DNA from: Nonlabens sp.
GTDB taxonomy: Bacteria; Bacteroidota; Bacteroidia; Flavobacteriales; Flavobacteriaceae
Direction: 5' to 3'
Length of the DNA stretch: 6,609 bases
Assembly: GCA_030731685.1 (NCBI GenBank)
Contig: JANQTO010000099.1
Location: forward strand, 1 to 6,609
This document shows, piece by piece, positions 6,031-6,609 of this stretch. The stretch's first letter is position 1; each line of letters opens with the position of its first letter. The notes under the pieces were generated by a model. It was not told where the DNA came from and ran no database searches. It was given only the letters and a program-made list of their open reading frames with translations. Both the position numbers and the translations under genes were made by a program.

Positions 6031-6609
6031 TTAAGATTTAGATGCTTTTTCAGTTTTTGCTTTTGCTTGTGCAACTGCCTCAGCCTCTGTCATTACTGCA
6101 AGCCCTTCATAAGCTCCAGGAACTGTTTTACTAACGATGACGGTACCGTCTGGAATATCTTTTACCACAACGGTTCTGTCGGTAAAATAAACTGGCTTTA
6201 CATCCATCAACTCAAGCTTTCCATTTTTTACCACAAACAGCTGGTTACCCGTTTGTAATAAGTTACGCTCTAATTGAACAGCATTTTCTATAGAATCAGC
6301 GTCTAATGCAGCTTGTAAATACATACCTTCTTTGAGGTCTGGATGAGAAACGGCGATTACCACTGCTAGGGATTGTGAAGCTGCATCTACTTTTGCATTT
6401 ACACGAGCGACCTTACCTGTGTAGGTTTTGTTCCCCACTGTATTTGTGAGCTCGACCTCTTCTCCTACCTTTAGTAAATCGGCATAATTGCTACTAATGG
6501 CAACTTCAATTTCATAAGAACCCGTTTGAATAAATTCACCCAATCGTTGTCCAGGCTGCACGAGCGTTCCTTCGCTTATTAATGCCTCTGTAAGAACACC
6601 ACTAAAAGG
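6031..6609 (-). CDS. RND efflux periplasmic adaptor subunit, C-terminal part (5' truncated)
   Basis: Membrane-fusion (AcrA/HlyD-type) protein that bridges pump and outer-membrane channel in the periplasm. The frame is open to the right edge and 192 residues are visible; an in-frame GTG at 6561 is internal. The first visible residues, PFSGVLTEALISEGTLVQPGQ, are the second half of the lipoyl (biotinyl-like) hairpin domain, so the coiled-coil hairpin and first lipoyl half lie upstream. A beta-barrel domain follows (about 30-103) with the family-typical DAASQSLAVVIAV and HPDLKEGMYLQAAL. Next comes a membrane-proximal domain (about 106-170) with LLQTGNQLFVVKNGKLELMDV and IPDGTVIVSKTVPGAYEGLAV. It ends in a charged Ala/Lys/Glu-rich tail. 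The stop at 6033-6031 is 2 nt from the pump start, so it is the upstream gene of the same operon. The promoter is outside the window. Confidence 0.93.
   Translation of the reverse strand, partial: PFSGVLTEALISEGTLVQPGQRLGEFIQTGSYEIEVAISSNYADLLKVGEEVELTNTVGNKTYTGKVARVNAKVDAASQSLAVVIAVSHPDLKEGMYLQAALDADSIENAVQLERNLLQTGNQLFVVKNGKLELMDVKPVYFTDRTVVVKDIPDGTVIVSKTVPGAYEGLAVMTEAEAVAQAKAKTEKASKS

Overview
The window looks like chromosome of a marine-type flavobacterium (Bacteroidota, probably Flavobacteriaceae). Four things point there: AT-rich sequence without strong Shine-Dalgarno sites, protein styles typical of the group (a TolC-like exporter with an AHS|QQ cleavage site, a small CPxC cysteine-rich protein), intergenic hairpin repeats built on CTTCCC-GAA-GGGAAG, and a CGCTTTCGCGAAAGCG palindrome. 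Genus cannot be fixed from the sequence alone. Dokdonia- or Nonlabens-like genomes are a guess from memory.

Layout. Positions 2-391 (+) are the C-terminal end of a long protein, probably AsmA/DUF748-like, whose start lies outside the window. It is followed by a complete gene for a PA2169-type (DUF2383) four-helix-bundle protein (484-945, +). A perfect 15-bp inverted repeat with A and T tracts (963-996) separates the plus-strand genes from the minus-strand genes and should terminate transcription from both sides. On the minus strand, read from right to left, come the end of a periplasmic adaptor gene (6609-6031), a complete RND inner-membrane pump gene (6028-2810), a TolC-family outer-membrane channel gene (2823-1462), and a separate small CPxC zinc-ribbon-like gene (1171-992).

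The adaptor, pump and channel are one translationally coupled operon: 2 nt separate the first two genes and about 14 nt overlap between the last two. Together they should form a tripartite proton-driven efflux system crossing both membranes. Its substrate cannot be read from sequence. The operon promoter and any regulator lie beyond position 6609.

The roughly 290-bp gap between the tolC stop and the CPxC start (1172-1461) is the least ordinary part. It holds two 51/56-identical hairpin repeats, a small inverted repeat, a hexamer tandem repeat, and a 17-bp bulged inverted repeat whose proximal arm ends exactly at the CPxC start codon. I found no sign of a new defence, mobile or biosynthetic system. 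The gene content is conventional, and the points worth a second look are the repeats and RNA structures.
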